Shown: positions 1 through 7,896 of the stretch, in pieces
How positions within the stretch are numbered: the stretch's first letter is position 1
How the letters are laid out: every line of letters starts with the position of its first letter
Source of the DNA: Zoogloea sp.
Lineage (GTDB): Bacteria > Pseudomonadota > Gammaproteobacteria > Burkholderiales > Rhodocyclaceae
Reading direction: 5' to 3'
Length of the DNA stretch: 41,125 nucleotides
Assembly: GCA_017309145.1 (NCBI GenBank)
Contig: JAFLDU010000010.1
Coordinates: forward strand, 1 to 41,125
Notes under the pieces: model-generated
Seen by the model: the letters and a program-made list of their open reading frames with translations, nothing else
What the model was told of the DNA's origin: nothing
Databases searched by the model: none
Position numbers and translations under genes: made by a program

Positions 1-1353
1 GACAGCCGGGCTCGCCAGGGGCGCGAAGTCTATGGCTGCAAGGTGCTGGGCCGCATTGACGATCTGCCGAGGGTGGCCGACGAGTTCCGGGTGCGCCACG
101 CCATCATTGCGATGCCCGGCGCGCGCCACGAAGTGCGGCGTGCGGTGGCCAGCGTGTGTGTGCGGGCTGGCGTGAAGGCCTTGATCGTGCCAGGGATCGA
201 TGATGTGATGACCGGGCGGGTGAAGGTCGGTGAAGTCCGCAGGGTGGATGTGGAGGATCTGCTGGGCCGCGACCCCGTGCGTATCGACACGCTGGAGGTG
301 CAGGACTACCTGCGTGGCAAGGCGGTGATGGTCACCGGGGCGGGTGGGTCGATCGGCTCCGAGCTGTGCCGCCAGATCGCGCGCTTCCAGCCGTCGGTGC
401 TGGTCTGTTTCGACATCAGCGAGTTCGGCCTCTATCGACTCGCCGAGGAGTTTTCCGTCCTCTACCCCAATGTCCAGATCGTCGTCCTGGCGGGGGACGT
501 GAAGGATGTGGTGCGGGTGGACGAGGTGATGGTGCGCTACCGGCCGCACGTGGTGTTTCATGCCGCCGCCTACAAGCACGTGCCCCTGATGGAGGATGAC
601 AATGCCTGGCAGGCGGTGCGCAACAACGTGCTGGGCACCTGGCAGGTGGCGCGCAGTGCCGTGTCCGCGGGGGTGCCGCGTTTCGTGCTGGTGTCCACCG
701 ACAAGGCGGTCAACCCGACCAATGTAATGGGGGCCACCAAGCGTCTGGCCGAGCGCGTCTGCCAGGCGCTGGCCCGGCAGGGCAAGACCCAGTTCGAGAT
801 CGTGCGCTTTGGCAATGTGCTGGGTAGCGCAGGCAGCGTGATCCCCAAGTTCCAGGAGCAGATCGCCAGTGGCGGCCCGGTGACGGTGACCCACCCCGAG
901 ATCACGCGTTTCTTCATGTCCATCCCGGAGGCGGCGCAGTTGCTGCTGCAGGCGGGGTCGATGGGGCAGGGGGGCGAGATCTTCGTGATGGACATGGGCG
1001 AGCCGGTGCGCATCGTCGAGTTGGCGCGTGACATGATCCGGCTGTCCGGGCGCTCCGAGGACGAGGTGCGGATCGTATTCACCGGCCTGCGCCCCGGCGA
1101 GAAGCTCTACGAGGAAGTCCTGGCCGACAGCGAGCAGACTCGGGCGACCCATCACCCCAAGCTGCGCATCGCCCGCGCCCAGCCCGTCGAGGACGGCTGG
1201 ATCGAGGCCCTGCTGCTGTGGTTGCGGCAGCGTCGTGCCGTCGGCGCGGCCGAGGTGCGCGGTGAGCTGCGCCGCTGGGTTCCCGAATATGCGCCTTCCC
1301 CCCCCTCCGCCCCGGTCCTGACGGTGGTGGAGAAGACCATCCAGCGAGCCTAG
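1..1353 (+). CDS. Nucleoside-diphosphate-sugar 4,6-dehydratase, CapD/WbpM family (5' truncated)
   Basis: The reading frame is open from base 1, so the start lies upstream of the window; about 450 residues are visible. The first residues (GREVYGCKVLG) resemble the N-terminal nucleotide-binding part of the long CapD/WbpM/PglF proteins, which carry membrane helices before the soluble domain. The Rossmann motif TGAGGSIGSE binds NAD(P). The STDKAVNPTNVMGATK segment carries the catalytic Lys, with Met where most short-chain dehydrogenases have Tyr, as in WbpM/PglF. These proteins make 4-keto-6-deoxy UDP-sugars for surface polysaccharide or glycan synthesis. The exact sugar cannot be read from the sequence. 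It is probably the last gene of a polysaccharide cluster upstream; 85 bases separate it from apaH. Confidence 0.9.
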   Translation, partial: DSRARQGREVYGCKVLGRIDDLPRVADEFRVRHAIIAMPGARHEVRRAVASVCVRAGVKALIVPGIDDVMTGRVKVGEVRRVDVEDLLGRDPVRIDTLEVQDYLRGKAVMVTGAGGSIGSELCRQIARFQPSVLVCFDISEFGLYRLAEEFSVLYPNVQIVVLAGDVKDVVRVDEVMVRYRPHVVFHAAAYKHVPLMEDDNAWQAVRNNVLGTWQVARSAVSAGVPRFVLVSTDKAVNPTNVMGATKRLAERVCQALARQGKTQFEIVRFGNVLGSAGSVIPKFQEQIASGGPVTVTHPEITRFFMSIPEAAQLLLQAGSMGQGGEIFVMDMGEPVRIVELARDMIRLSGRSEDEVRIVFTGLRPGEKLYEEVLADSEQTRATHHPKLRIARAQPVEDGWIEALLLWLRQRRAVGAAEVRGELRRWVPEYAPSPPSAPVLTVVEKTIQRA

Positions 1354-1438
1354 GATGAACCGGCCCCGACGCGTCCCGCGTTTGCCTTCCGCCGTGAGCG
1401 GGGCGGTGCCCTCCGGGCCCTTCCGTGCGTACTGACAT

Positions 1439-2272
1439 ATGGCCACTTATGCGATTGGTGACATCCAGGGCTGCTTTGCGTCCCTGACTGCCCTGCTCAA
1501 CCGGGTCTCGTTCGATCCGGCTCGTGACCGCCTGTGGCTGGTCGGTGACCTGGTGAATCGCGGCCCGGAGTCGCTCAAGACCCTGCGTTTCGTGCGTGAC
1601 CTCGGCTCCGCTGCGGTGACCGTGCTGGGCAACCACGACCTGTACCTGTTGATGGTCGCCTGTGGCAGCGTGCGCAGCCGGGCCAAGGACGACACCCTCC
1701 AGGCGGTGCTCGATGCGCCCGACCGGGAGGCGCTCCTGAGCTGGTTGCGGACCCGTCCGCTGATGCACGTGGAAAACGGCTTCGCGATGGTCCACGCCGG
1801 TCTTCTGCCGGGCTGGACGGTGGCCCGGGCGCGGGATCTGGCGCGGGAGGTGGAGGGGGCGCTGGCCGGGCCCTACCACTCCGAACTGCTGCATCACATG
1901 TGGGGCAGCGAGCCTTCGGCCTGGCGGGACGATCTGCGTGACCATGAGCGGATGCGGGTGATCGTCAATGCCATGACCCGCATGCGTTTCTGCACGGCCG
2001 ACGGCGTGATGGATTTCAAGGTCAAAGGTGAGGTGTCCCGTGCGCCCAAGGGCTTCATGCCCTGGTTCGACGTGCCGGGCCGCAAAAGCGCCGATACCAC
2101 GGTGGTGGTGGGCCACTGGTCGGCCCTTGGCCTGAAGATCACCCCCAATCTGCTAGCCCTGGATTCGGGCTGCCTGTGGGGGCGCGAGCTGACTGCCGTG
2201 CGCCTGGAGGATCGCGTGGTCTTCCAGGTGCCCTGCCCGGGGCTGACCCACGGAAAGGTCCGCCCCTCCTGA
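1439..2272 (+). CDS. apaH: Symmetrical bis(5'-nucleosyl)-tetraphosphatase ApaH
   Basis: The 277-residue protein has the metallophosphatase signatures in order: GDIQG near residue 7, GDLVNRGP near 37 and GNHD near 64, with further His metal ligands in the VHAG and VVGHW segments. ApaH splits Ap4A into two ADP in the cytoplasm and also removes Np4 caps from RNA. Length and motif spacing match the family. The ATG at 1439 gives the conserved N-terminus MATYAIGDIQG, but the Shine-Dalgarno site is weak. The gene converges on the ornithine-lipid genes with only 12 bases between the two stop codons. Confidence 0.95.
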   Translation: MATYAIGDIQGCFASLTALLNRVSFDPARDRLWLVGDLVNRGPESLKTLRFVRDLGSAAVTVLGNHDLYLLMVACGSVRSRAKDDTLQAVLDAPDREALLSWLRTRPLMHVENGFAMVHAGLLPGWTVARARDLAREVEGALAGPYHSELLHHMWGSEPSAWRDDLRDHERMRVIVNAMTRMRFCTADGVMDFKVKGEVSRAPKGFMPWFDVPGRKSADTTVVVGHWSALGLKITPNLLALDSGCLWGRELTAVRLEDRVVFQVPCPGLTHGKVRPS

Positions 2273-2287
2273 GCGTTGCGGCGCTCA
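2270..2287. other. Short inverted repeat spanning two convergent stop codons
   Basis: TGAGCG at 2270-2275 and CGCTCA at 2282-2287 form a perfect stem around a 6-base loop; the first arm contains the stop codon of apaH and the second the stop of the opposing acyltransferase. There is no T tract. It may weakly end both transcripts or be a chance result of two facing TGA codons. Confidence 0.3.
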
Positions 2288-3031
2288 GTCGGTGATGCGC
2301 GCTGCGATGGCCTCCCGGGCTTCCCGGGCCAGGGATTTGCGGTCGGAGGTTTCGGTACAGGTCGGCAGGGGCGGGGCGACCCGCACCCTGGCCACGATCT
2401 CACCTTCGGCGACGATGGCCTGCAGGCATTCCAGCAGGCTGACGTCCCCATCGTAGGCCGGCGCCCGTGTGTAGCGCCCATCGGACAGGCGGTAGCTGAT
2501 CGCCAGGGGCTGGATCGGTGCGCCCGTGAGAATGGCGGGCTGCAGCAGGGCGGCGTGGAAGCCTTGCACGTGGCTGCCGTCGGTGGTGGTCCCCTCCGGA
2601 AAGATCGCCACGTGGCGCTTGCGCGCCAGCAGGGCGCCGATCTCCGCATTGACGATGCGTGCATGGCCGCGGCTGCCGCGCCGCAGGAACACGGTTTCGT
2701 GGCGGGCGGCCAGCCAGCCGACCACCGGCCAGTCGCGGACTTCCGCCTTGGAGACGAAGGCGGCGGGGTAGGCCGCGTTGATCACGAACACATCCAGCCA
2801 GGACACGTGGTTGGCGACCAGAAGACTACCCGGGCCGACGAAGGGCTCGTCGGCCGCCAGGCGTACTCCCAGGATCTCCAGCAGGCGGATCGACCAGCGC
2901 TGCTTGAGGCGGATCTGCCGGGCCTGAGGCAGGAAGCGGAATGCTGTCGCCGTCAGCGTCAGGCCGTAAAGGACATGGCCGGCGAGGCGGACGTAGCGCG
3001 ACAGGCGCAGGGGAAAAGAGGCGGGTTTCAG
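2285..3031 (-). CDS. olsA: 1-acyl-glycerol-3-phosphate-type acyltransferase (likely lyso-ornithine lipid acyltransferase OlsA)
   Basis: This PlsC-family protein of about 248 residues has an N-terminal hydrophobic segment, the HX4D catalytic motif in NHVSWLD, and the phosphate/acyl-binding motif FPEGTTTDG. PlsC enzymes transfer a fatty acyl chain to a hydroxyl group at the inner membrane. Directly behind an OlsB-type gene, the likely acceptor is lyso-ornithine lipid, which identifies OlsA by context. The start is uncertain: no ATG or GTG lies in frame near the family N-terminus. A CTG at 3031, overlapping the olsB stop as CTGA, is the best candidate; a GTG at 3262 lies deep inside olsB. A general lysophosphatidate acyltransferase role is the alternative. 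Confidence 0.75.
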   Translation of the reverse strand: MKPASFPLRLSRYVRLAGHVLYGLTLTATAFRFLPQARQIRLKQRWSIRLLEILGVRLAADEPFVGPGSLLVANHVSWLDVFVINAAYPAAFVSKAEVRDWPVVGWLAARHETVFLRRGSRGHARIVNAEIGALLARKRHVAIFPEGTTTDGSHVQGFHAALLQPAILTGAPIQPLAISYRLSDGRYTRAPAYDGDVSLLECLQAIVAEGEIVARVRVAPPLPTCTETSDRKSLAREAREAIAARITD

Positions 3032-3786
3032 TCCTTGCGTCCCAGGAAGTGTTTGGCGTAGCGTGCGTCGAGCCGGGAGACCGGCAGCAGGACGGGCAGG
3101 TCGGCCGTGTTGAAGTCGGGATCCCAGGCGGGTTCGCCGCAGATCCAGGCGCCGGCCCGCAGGTAGCCTTTGATCAGCGGCGGGGTGTCGGCATCGAGGT
3201 CCTGGCGCAGGGCCTGCAGGGGCAGCGGGGTGCGCGGGAAGACCCGGTACTCCAGGGGGCACAGGTGCTCGTCCTTCAGGCGATTATACAAGCTGGCTGC
3301 GGCATGCCCGCCGTCGGCCATGCTGATCGAGGCGCAGCCGATCAGGTAGTCGTAATTGTTCTCGAGCATGTAGCGGGCGAGGCCGGCCCACAGCAGCGTG
3401 ATCACGGCACCCGAGCGGTAGTCGGCGTCGATGCAGGAGCGCCCGATCTCCACCATGCGCCCGCGCAGGTGGCGCAGCCGGGTCAGGTCGAATTCGCTCT
3501 CGGAGTAATAGCTTCCCACCTCGCGGGAGGCGCTGGGCGACAGGATGCGGTAGGTGCCGACGATGCGCCCGGCATCTTCGTCCCGGACGATGAGGTGGTC
3601 GCAGAAGGGGTCGTACAGATCCCTGTCGACACCGGGCACGCGGGTCTGCAGGCGTGCTCCCATCTCGTCAGCGAAGACCCGGTAGCGCAGCTTCTGCGCT
3701 TCCAGGATCTCGGTGGGGCAGGTGGCCAGACCGACATGCAGGTTGCGGCCCGGGCGGGATGCGGCGTGTTGTTCCTTGTGCAGCAT
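3028..3786 (-). CDS. olsB: GNAT-fold N-acyltransferase, ornithine N-alpha-acyltransferase OlsB family
   Basis: The 252-residue protein belongs to the hemolysin-like GNAT family that includes OlsB, which moves a 3-hydroxyacyl group from acyl carrier protein to the alpha-amino group of ornithine, the first step of ornithine lipid synthesis. Typical segments are EAQKLRYRVFADEMGA, CDHLIVRD and EIGRSCID. The start at 3786 is chosen because AAGGA lies just upstream; in-frame ATGs at 3810 and 3882 lack such a site. Its stop overlaps the proposed olsA start, which suggests translational coupling. Ornithine lipids are phosphorus-free membrane lipids, often induced by phosphate limitation, but I saw no clear Pho box upstream. 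Confidence 0.85.
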   Translation of the reverse strand: MLHKEQHAASRPGRNLHVGLATCPTEILEAQKLRYRVFADEMGARLQTRVPGVDRDLYDPFCDHLIVRDEDAGRIVGTYRILSPSASREVGSYYSESEFDLTRLRHLRGRMVEIGRSCIDADYRSGAVITLLWAGLARYMLENNYDYLIGCASISMADGGHAAASLYNRLKDEHLCPLEYRVFPRTPLPLQALRQDLDADTPPLIKGYLRAGAWICGEPAWDPDFNTADLPVLLPVSRLDARYAKHFLGRKD

Positions 3787-3870
3787 TGGAAATCCTTGTG
3801 GGGTTTCCATCCATTGTGGAAATGCTGCGTTGCGGCGCCATGAAGGGGTGATGACGGAGATGTGACGCGG

Positions 3871-3894
3871 GCCGGGACACACGGGTGCCCCGGC
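3871..3894 (-). other. G+C-rich hairpin between lipoprotein gene and olsB
   Basis: GCCGGGACAC (3871-3880) pairs with GTGCCCCGGC (3885-3894) around a 4-base loop, with one mismatch. It lies just after the - strand lipoprotein gene and before olsB, where an intrinsic terminator could sit, but no U tract follows on that strand. It may be a weak terminator or a leader structure for olsB. Confidence 0.35.
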
Positions 3895-3903
3895 GACCTG
3901 TCA

Positions 3904-4359
3904 TCAGCGGGAGACGCGGGTGTTGCGACCGTCCTGGAGCAGGCGCACGCGTTCGCCCGGTGCGAAGTTTTCGCCGCCGTCTTCCTGGACGATGGCGAGG
4001 AGTTCACCGTTGTCCATCTTGAGCGTGACTTCGATGCCCTGCTTGCGGGTCAGGCCCTCCTCGGCCGCCGCTCCGGCAAGACCGCCGGCCACGGCGCCGA
4101 CCACCGCGGCGATGCTGGAACCCTTGCCGCCGCCGATGGTGCTGCCGGCGATGCCGCCCACCGCCGCACCGGCGATGGTCCCGATAGGCGTGTTGCTGCC
4201 TTCCAGCTTGACCGGACGGACGCTCTCGACGACCCCCATGCGGACGCTCATGACCCGCCGGGCTTCAGCCCGCTCATAGTCGCCGCCGCCGAGGCCGGAG
4301 GCGCAGCCGGTGACACTCACCGCCGCAATCAGGGACAGGCCGATCATCAGGACACGCAT
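3904..4359 (-). CDS. Glycine-zipper outer-membrane lipoprotein, SlyB/Pcp-like
   Basis: The 151-residue protein starts with a lipoprotein signal peptide ending in the lipobox VTGC, so Cys is expected to be lipidated at mature residue 1. The centre (about residues 60-105) is a glycine zipper rich in GxxxG steps (AGAAVGGIAGSTIGGG), the hallmark of SlyB/Pcp and related 17-kDa surface-antigen proteins. The family sits in the outer membrane and supports envelope integrity; the precise role here is unknown. The ATG at 4359 follows AAAGGA at good spacing and is preferred over a GTG at 4377. It starts 11 bases after the kinase gene and is probably its operon partner. Confidence 0.85.
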   Translation of the reverse strand: MRVLMIGLSLIAAVSVTGCASGLGGGDYERAEARRVMSVRMGVVESVRPVKLEGSNTPIGTIAGAAVGGIAGSTIGGGKGSSIAAVVGAVAGGLAGAAAEEGLTRKQGIEVTLKMDNGELLAIVQEDGGENFAPGERVRLLQDGRNTRVSR

Positions 4360-4370
4360 CTTGTTTCCTT

Positions 4371-5306
4371 TCACCAAAGTGTGCTGCCAAAGGCGCTGCG
4401 GTAGGCTGCGCCGATCTCTTCGCGGCTCGGGGCATGATTCTGGCCGCCCCGGCAGGCGATCTTGAGGGCACCCATCAGGGACGCCAGACGGCCGGTCTGA
4501 TCCCAGTCCAGCCCGTTCTCGATGCCGTAGAGCAGGCCCGCCCGGTAGGCGTCGCCGCAGCCGGTGGGGTCCTCGATGGCGGTGGGCTGGGCGCAGGGGA
4601 TGTCGATACGCTGTCCACCGACATGGATCTCCGAGCCTTCAGCGCCCCGCGTGACCACCAGCGCACGGACCTCGCCGGCCAGGGATTCGATGCTGCGTCC
4701 GGTCCGTTCGCTGAGCAGGCGCGCCTCGTAGTCATTGACCGTGCAGTAGTCCGCCAGTTGCAGGCAGGCCAGCAATTCGTCGCCATTGAACATGGGCAGG
4801 CCCTGGCCCGGATCGAAGACGAAGGGGATGCCGGCCTCGGCGAACTGGCGCGAATGCTCGAGCATGCCGTCACGGCCGTCCGGGGAAACGATGCCCAGGG
4901 TCACGCCACGGCTGTGCTCGACCTTGTTGAGGTGGGAGTGGACCATCGCGCCGGGGTGGAAGGCGGTGATCTGGTTGTCGTCCAGGTCGGTGGTGATGAA
5001 GGCCTGGGCGGTGAAGGTGCCCGGCACCTGGGTGACGTGGGCGCGGGACAGGCCCAGCTTGTCGAGGCGCTCCAGGTAGGGCGTGGCATCGTCGCCGACG
5101 GTGGCCATGATCAGCGCCTCGCCACCCAGCAGCCTGAGGTTGTAGGCAATGTTGCCGGCGCAGCCACCGAACTCCCGGCGCATTTCCGGGACCAGGAAGG
5201 ACACGTTCAGGATGTGGATCTGCTCGGGCAGGATGTGGTTCTTGAAGCGGTCATGGAAGACCATGATCGAATCGTAGGCGATGGAGCCGCAGATGAGCGT
5301 GGACAT
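4371..5306 (-). CDS. PfkB-family carbohydrate/nucleoside kinase
   Basis: The 311-residue protein has the PfkB-family layout: an N-terminal substrate region with GGCAGNIAYNL and a C-terminal ATP/anion-hole motif DPTGCGDAYRAGL, in which the second Asp is the catalytic base. Family members phosphorylate sugars or nucleosides with ATP in the cytoplasm. The N-terminal motif resembles adenosine kinase and ribokinase, but the substrate cannot be fixed from sequence. The start at 5306 gives the conserved opening MSTLICGS; another ATG at 5342 would add 12 poorly conserved residues. It lies in the long - strand run between DUF3426 and the lipoprotein. Confidence 0.85.
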   Translation of the reverse strand: MSTLICGSIAYDSIMVFHDRFKNHILPEQIHILNVSFLVPEMRREFGGCAGNIAYNLRLLGGEALIMATVGDDATPYLERLDKLGLSRAHVTQVPGTFTAQAFITTDLDDNQITAFHPGAMVHSHLNKVEHSRGVTLGIVSPDGRDGMLEHSRQFAEAGIPFVFDPGQGLPMFNGDELLACLQLADYCTVNDYEARLLSERTGRSIESLAGEVRALVVTRGAEGSEIHVGGQRIDIPCAQPTAIEDPTGCGDAYRAGLLYGIENGLDWDQTGRLASLMGALKIACRGGQNHAPSREEIGAAYRSAFGSTLW

Positions 5307-5368
5307 GGGTATCGGATAGGCTGGGTTGAAAGGCCGGGGCATTGCCGCACCCGGACGTCAGGGGCGAT

Positions 5369-6997
5369 TCAGGGGTAGAAGGCGTACACCCTGTAGCCTG
5401 CGGCGGCCACGCCGGGGGCTTCGAAGGCTACCCGGGCGGCGATCTCGCGGCGGGCCGGGAAGGCGTCCCTGGGGGCGTCGGCTGGCAGCCACTGGGCGGG
5501 CTCCAGGACGCGCCGAACCAGGGCCTTGTCACGGGCATCGGTCAGGGTGACCTCCAGGTGGGGCCAGGCCTGCTGGAACTCGGCCCTGTTGCGCAGGGTT
5601 GCGTGCAGCGTGAACAGGGCCTCGCGGCTCGCATCCGGCTGGATGTCGGAGCTTTCGATGGCGATCTCGGCGGCCTCCCGGGGGAGGGGCAGCTCGCAGC
5701 CCAGGCTGCTGCACAGGGCCTCGAGTGCCGGACGGGTGGGGGGCGACGACAGGGCGATCTCGTTCCGGAACACCAGGACGCCCTGGGCCAGCAGGGTCAG
5801 GGACAGCAGGGTGGCGCCGGCTGCCCAGAGGGCCTGGTTGAGGGCAGAGGGCGGGGCAGCCTCGTCTTCGGCGTCGGCGCCGCCGTCCTCGTCGGTGTCT
5901 TCGTCCTGGGGCGGGGTCTTGTCCGCGTCTTGCGCGCTTGGGAGAGCGGGCTCAGGAGGCGGCAGCGGAGCGGCTGCAGGCACCGCAGACGCCACCGCCA
6001 GGGGAGGGGCAGCAGTGTGCTCGCCGGCATCCTCCTTGTGGAGCAGGGCATCGAAGTCGATGGGCGGCTCGCTGCCGGCGGCAGCGGGTGAAGAGGCCTT
6101 CAGGTCCAGGTCGGCCGGATCGGGCCAATCGGCCTGGAAGTGCTGCGGGGCTGCCGGCGCGGCGGACGGGAAGTCATCGTCCATGCCGAACTCGAGCAAG
6201 GGATCGCTGGAGAGGGGGGGCTCGGGGGCAGTGGTGGGTGCATCGATGGCCTGAGCCGGCTCGTCGGTATCGATCCGCGCCGCATCGGGCACTTCGATCC
6301 GCGCTTCAGGGGGCTCAAGCGGCCATTCGTCCTCGGGGGGCAGCACGATCTCGCCGCCGGGCTCGATCCGCGCATCGGGGGCCGCGGCGGGCGCGTCGAG
6401 CATGGCAGGCCAGGGGTCGGCAGCGGCGGGAGGGGGCGCAGCCTCATCGTCCGGAGCGGCTTCGGCTGCGTCGGCCTCGACATCGGCGCGCTCGGGCGTG
6501 TCTTCAGGGCCCGGCTGGAGGGCCTCTTTCGGCACGTCGATGTCGGTGGGCGGCAGTGCCGTTGGCGCGCTGGTGAACAGGGCGTCCTCATCGACAGCGG
6601 GCGTGTCCGGAGTACTGTCCGGCATGTCCGGAACCGATGGGGGCAGCTCTTCGCGTTCCGGCATCCCGGCGGGATCTTCCGCTGGTGTTTCGGCTGCGGG
6701 GGGCTGCTCGTGCGCTTGCTCGGGTGGTATGGCTGCATCGCTCCCGGCGGGGAGGGGCTCCTTCTCCTCCAGGACGAACAGCGGTGTGTCCGGGGAGGGT
6801 TGCGGTGCGGGTGGCAGCGGGGGATGGACTTCGTGGACCTCGCGGGGGATCGGAACGGCGTTCTCGTCCACGAGGGTTTCCAGCGCGTTGAAGGCGTGGT
6901 TGCACTGGCCGCAGCGCACACGGCCCTGACGGGCGCGCAACTGCTCCGGGCGCACCCGGAAGGTGGTGGCGCACGCGGGGCAGCGCGCGAGGATCAT
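5369..6997 (-). CDS. MJ0042-type zinc-ribbon protein with DUF3426 domain
   Basis: Residues 6-32 form a zinc ribbon (CPAC...CGQC). Residues of about 45-385 are a low-complexity linker rich in Pro, Ala, Glu and Asp. One membrane helix follows at about 390-411 (LWAAGATLLSLTLLAQGVLVF), then a DUF3426 domain of about 130 residues ends the 542-residue protein. The expected topology puts the zinc ribbon in the cytoplasm and DUF3426 in the periplasm, but the function is unknown. The start overlaps the prmA stop as ATGA, so translation is probably coupled to prmA, a common arrangement in betaproteobacteria. The linker is unusually long. Confidence 0.85.
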   Translation of the reverse strand: MILARCPACATTFRVRPEQLRARQGRVRCGQCNHAFNALETLVDENAVPIPREVHEVHPPLPPAPQPSPDTPLFVLEEKEPLPAGSDAAIPPEQAHEQPPAAETPAEDPAGMPEREELPPSVPDMPDSTPDTPAVDEDALFTSAPTALPPTDIDVPKEALQPGPEDTPERADVEADAAEAAPDDEAAPPPAAADPWPAMLDAPAAAPDARIEPGGEIVLPPEDEWPLEPPEARIEVPDAARIDTDEPAQAIDAPTTAPEPPLSSDPLLEFGMDDDFPSAAPAAPQHFQADWPDPADLDLKASSPAAAGSEPPIDFDALLHKEDAGEHTAAPPLAVASAVPAAAPLPPPEPALPSAQDADKTPPQDEDTDEDGGADAEDEAAPPSALNQALWAAGATLLSLTLLAQGVLVFRNEIALSSPPTRPALEALCSSLGCELPLPREAAEIAIESSDIQPDASREALFTLHATLRNRAEFQQAWPHLEVTLTDARDKALVRRVLEPAQWLPADAPRDAFPARREIAARVAFEAPGVAAAGYRVYAFYP

Positions 6998-7896
6998 GGC
7001 ACCGCCCGCTCCGGCATTTCGCCTTCGAGGCGCACCCAGCCTTCGTGGGTGGCGCCGACCCGCAGTGCGATGTAGGGGGCGTAGGCGGCGATGACATCCT
7101 CCGCCTGGGGCTCGAGCACGCCCGACAGGGCCAACTTGCCACCCGGGGCGACCCGCGCGGCAAGCAAGGGGGCGAGCATCTTGAGCGGATTGGTCAGGAT
7201 GTTGGCGACAACCCGCTGGAAGGTGCCTTCAAGCGGCTTGGCCGACACCTGCAGGTGCAGGCTCACGCCGTTGTTGGCGGCGTTGTCGGCGGCGGTCTCG
7301 ACTGCCTTCTCGTCGATGTCCACACCGGTCACTTCGCCGGCACCCAGCTTGGCCGCCGCGATGGCCAGGATGCCGGAGCCACAGCCGTAATCCAGCACGC
7401 TGACGCCCGGGCTGACCTGCTCGGTGAGCCATTCCAGGCACACGCGGGTGGTCGGGTGGGAGCCGGTGCCGAAGGCCATGCCCGGGTCGAGGACCAGGTT
7501 GATGGCGTCCGGCGCCGGGGATTCGTGCCACGAGGGCACGATCCACAGGCGGTCGGTGATGCGGATCGGGTCGAACTGGCTCTGGGTGAGCTGCACCCAG
7601 TTCTGCTCCTCGACCTCCTCGATCGTGAAGGGCGGCACCGCCTCCAGCCCGGCCGCCGCCGAGGCGGTGGCGAGGGACTGGGCGAGGTCGGTGTCGGTGT
7701 CGAACAGCGCCACCACTCGGCTGTGGTCCCACAGGCTGGCGGGCGACATGCCGGGCTCGCCGAACTGGGGTTTCTCGGCGTCGGTGCCGGCGTCCGCGTC
7801 GTCGATGCTGACCGACAGGGCGCCGTGTTCCATCAGCGCTTCGGAGAGGGCCTCGGCGCGCTTGGCGTCAGCCTGGAGGATGACCGAGATCCACAT
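6994..7896 (-). CDS. prmA: Ribosomal protein L11 methyltransferase PrmA
   Basis: The 300-residue protein carries the S-adenosylmethionine site VLDYGCGSGILAIAAAK near residue 165 and the preceding substrate segment LDPGMAFGTGSHPTTR, both typical of PrmA. PrmA trimethylates several amino groups of ribosomal protein L11. The N-terminal part matches the L11-recognition domain ([21 protein letters not shown]). The ATG at 7896 shares its A with the accC stop (TGATG), and its own stop overlaps the DUF3426 gene, so the three genes are tightly coupled. Confidence 0.95.
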   Translation of the reverse strand: MWISVILQADAKRAEALSEALMEHGALSVSIDDADAGTDAEKPQFGEPGMSPASLWDHSRVVALFDTDTDLAQSLATASAAAGLEAVPPFTIEEVEEQNWVQLTQSQFDPIRITDRLWIVPSWHESPAPDAINLVLDPGMAFGTGSHPTTRVCLEWLTEQVSPGVSVLDYGCGSGILAIAAAKLGAGEVTGVDIDEKAVETAADNAANNGVSLHLQVSAKPLEGTFQRVVANILTNPLKMLAPLLAARVAPGGKLALSGVLEPQAEDVIAAYAPYIALRVGATHEGWVRLEGEMPERAVP

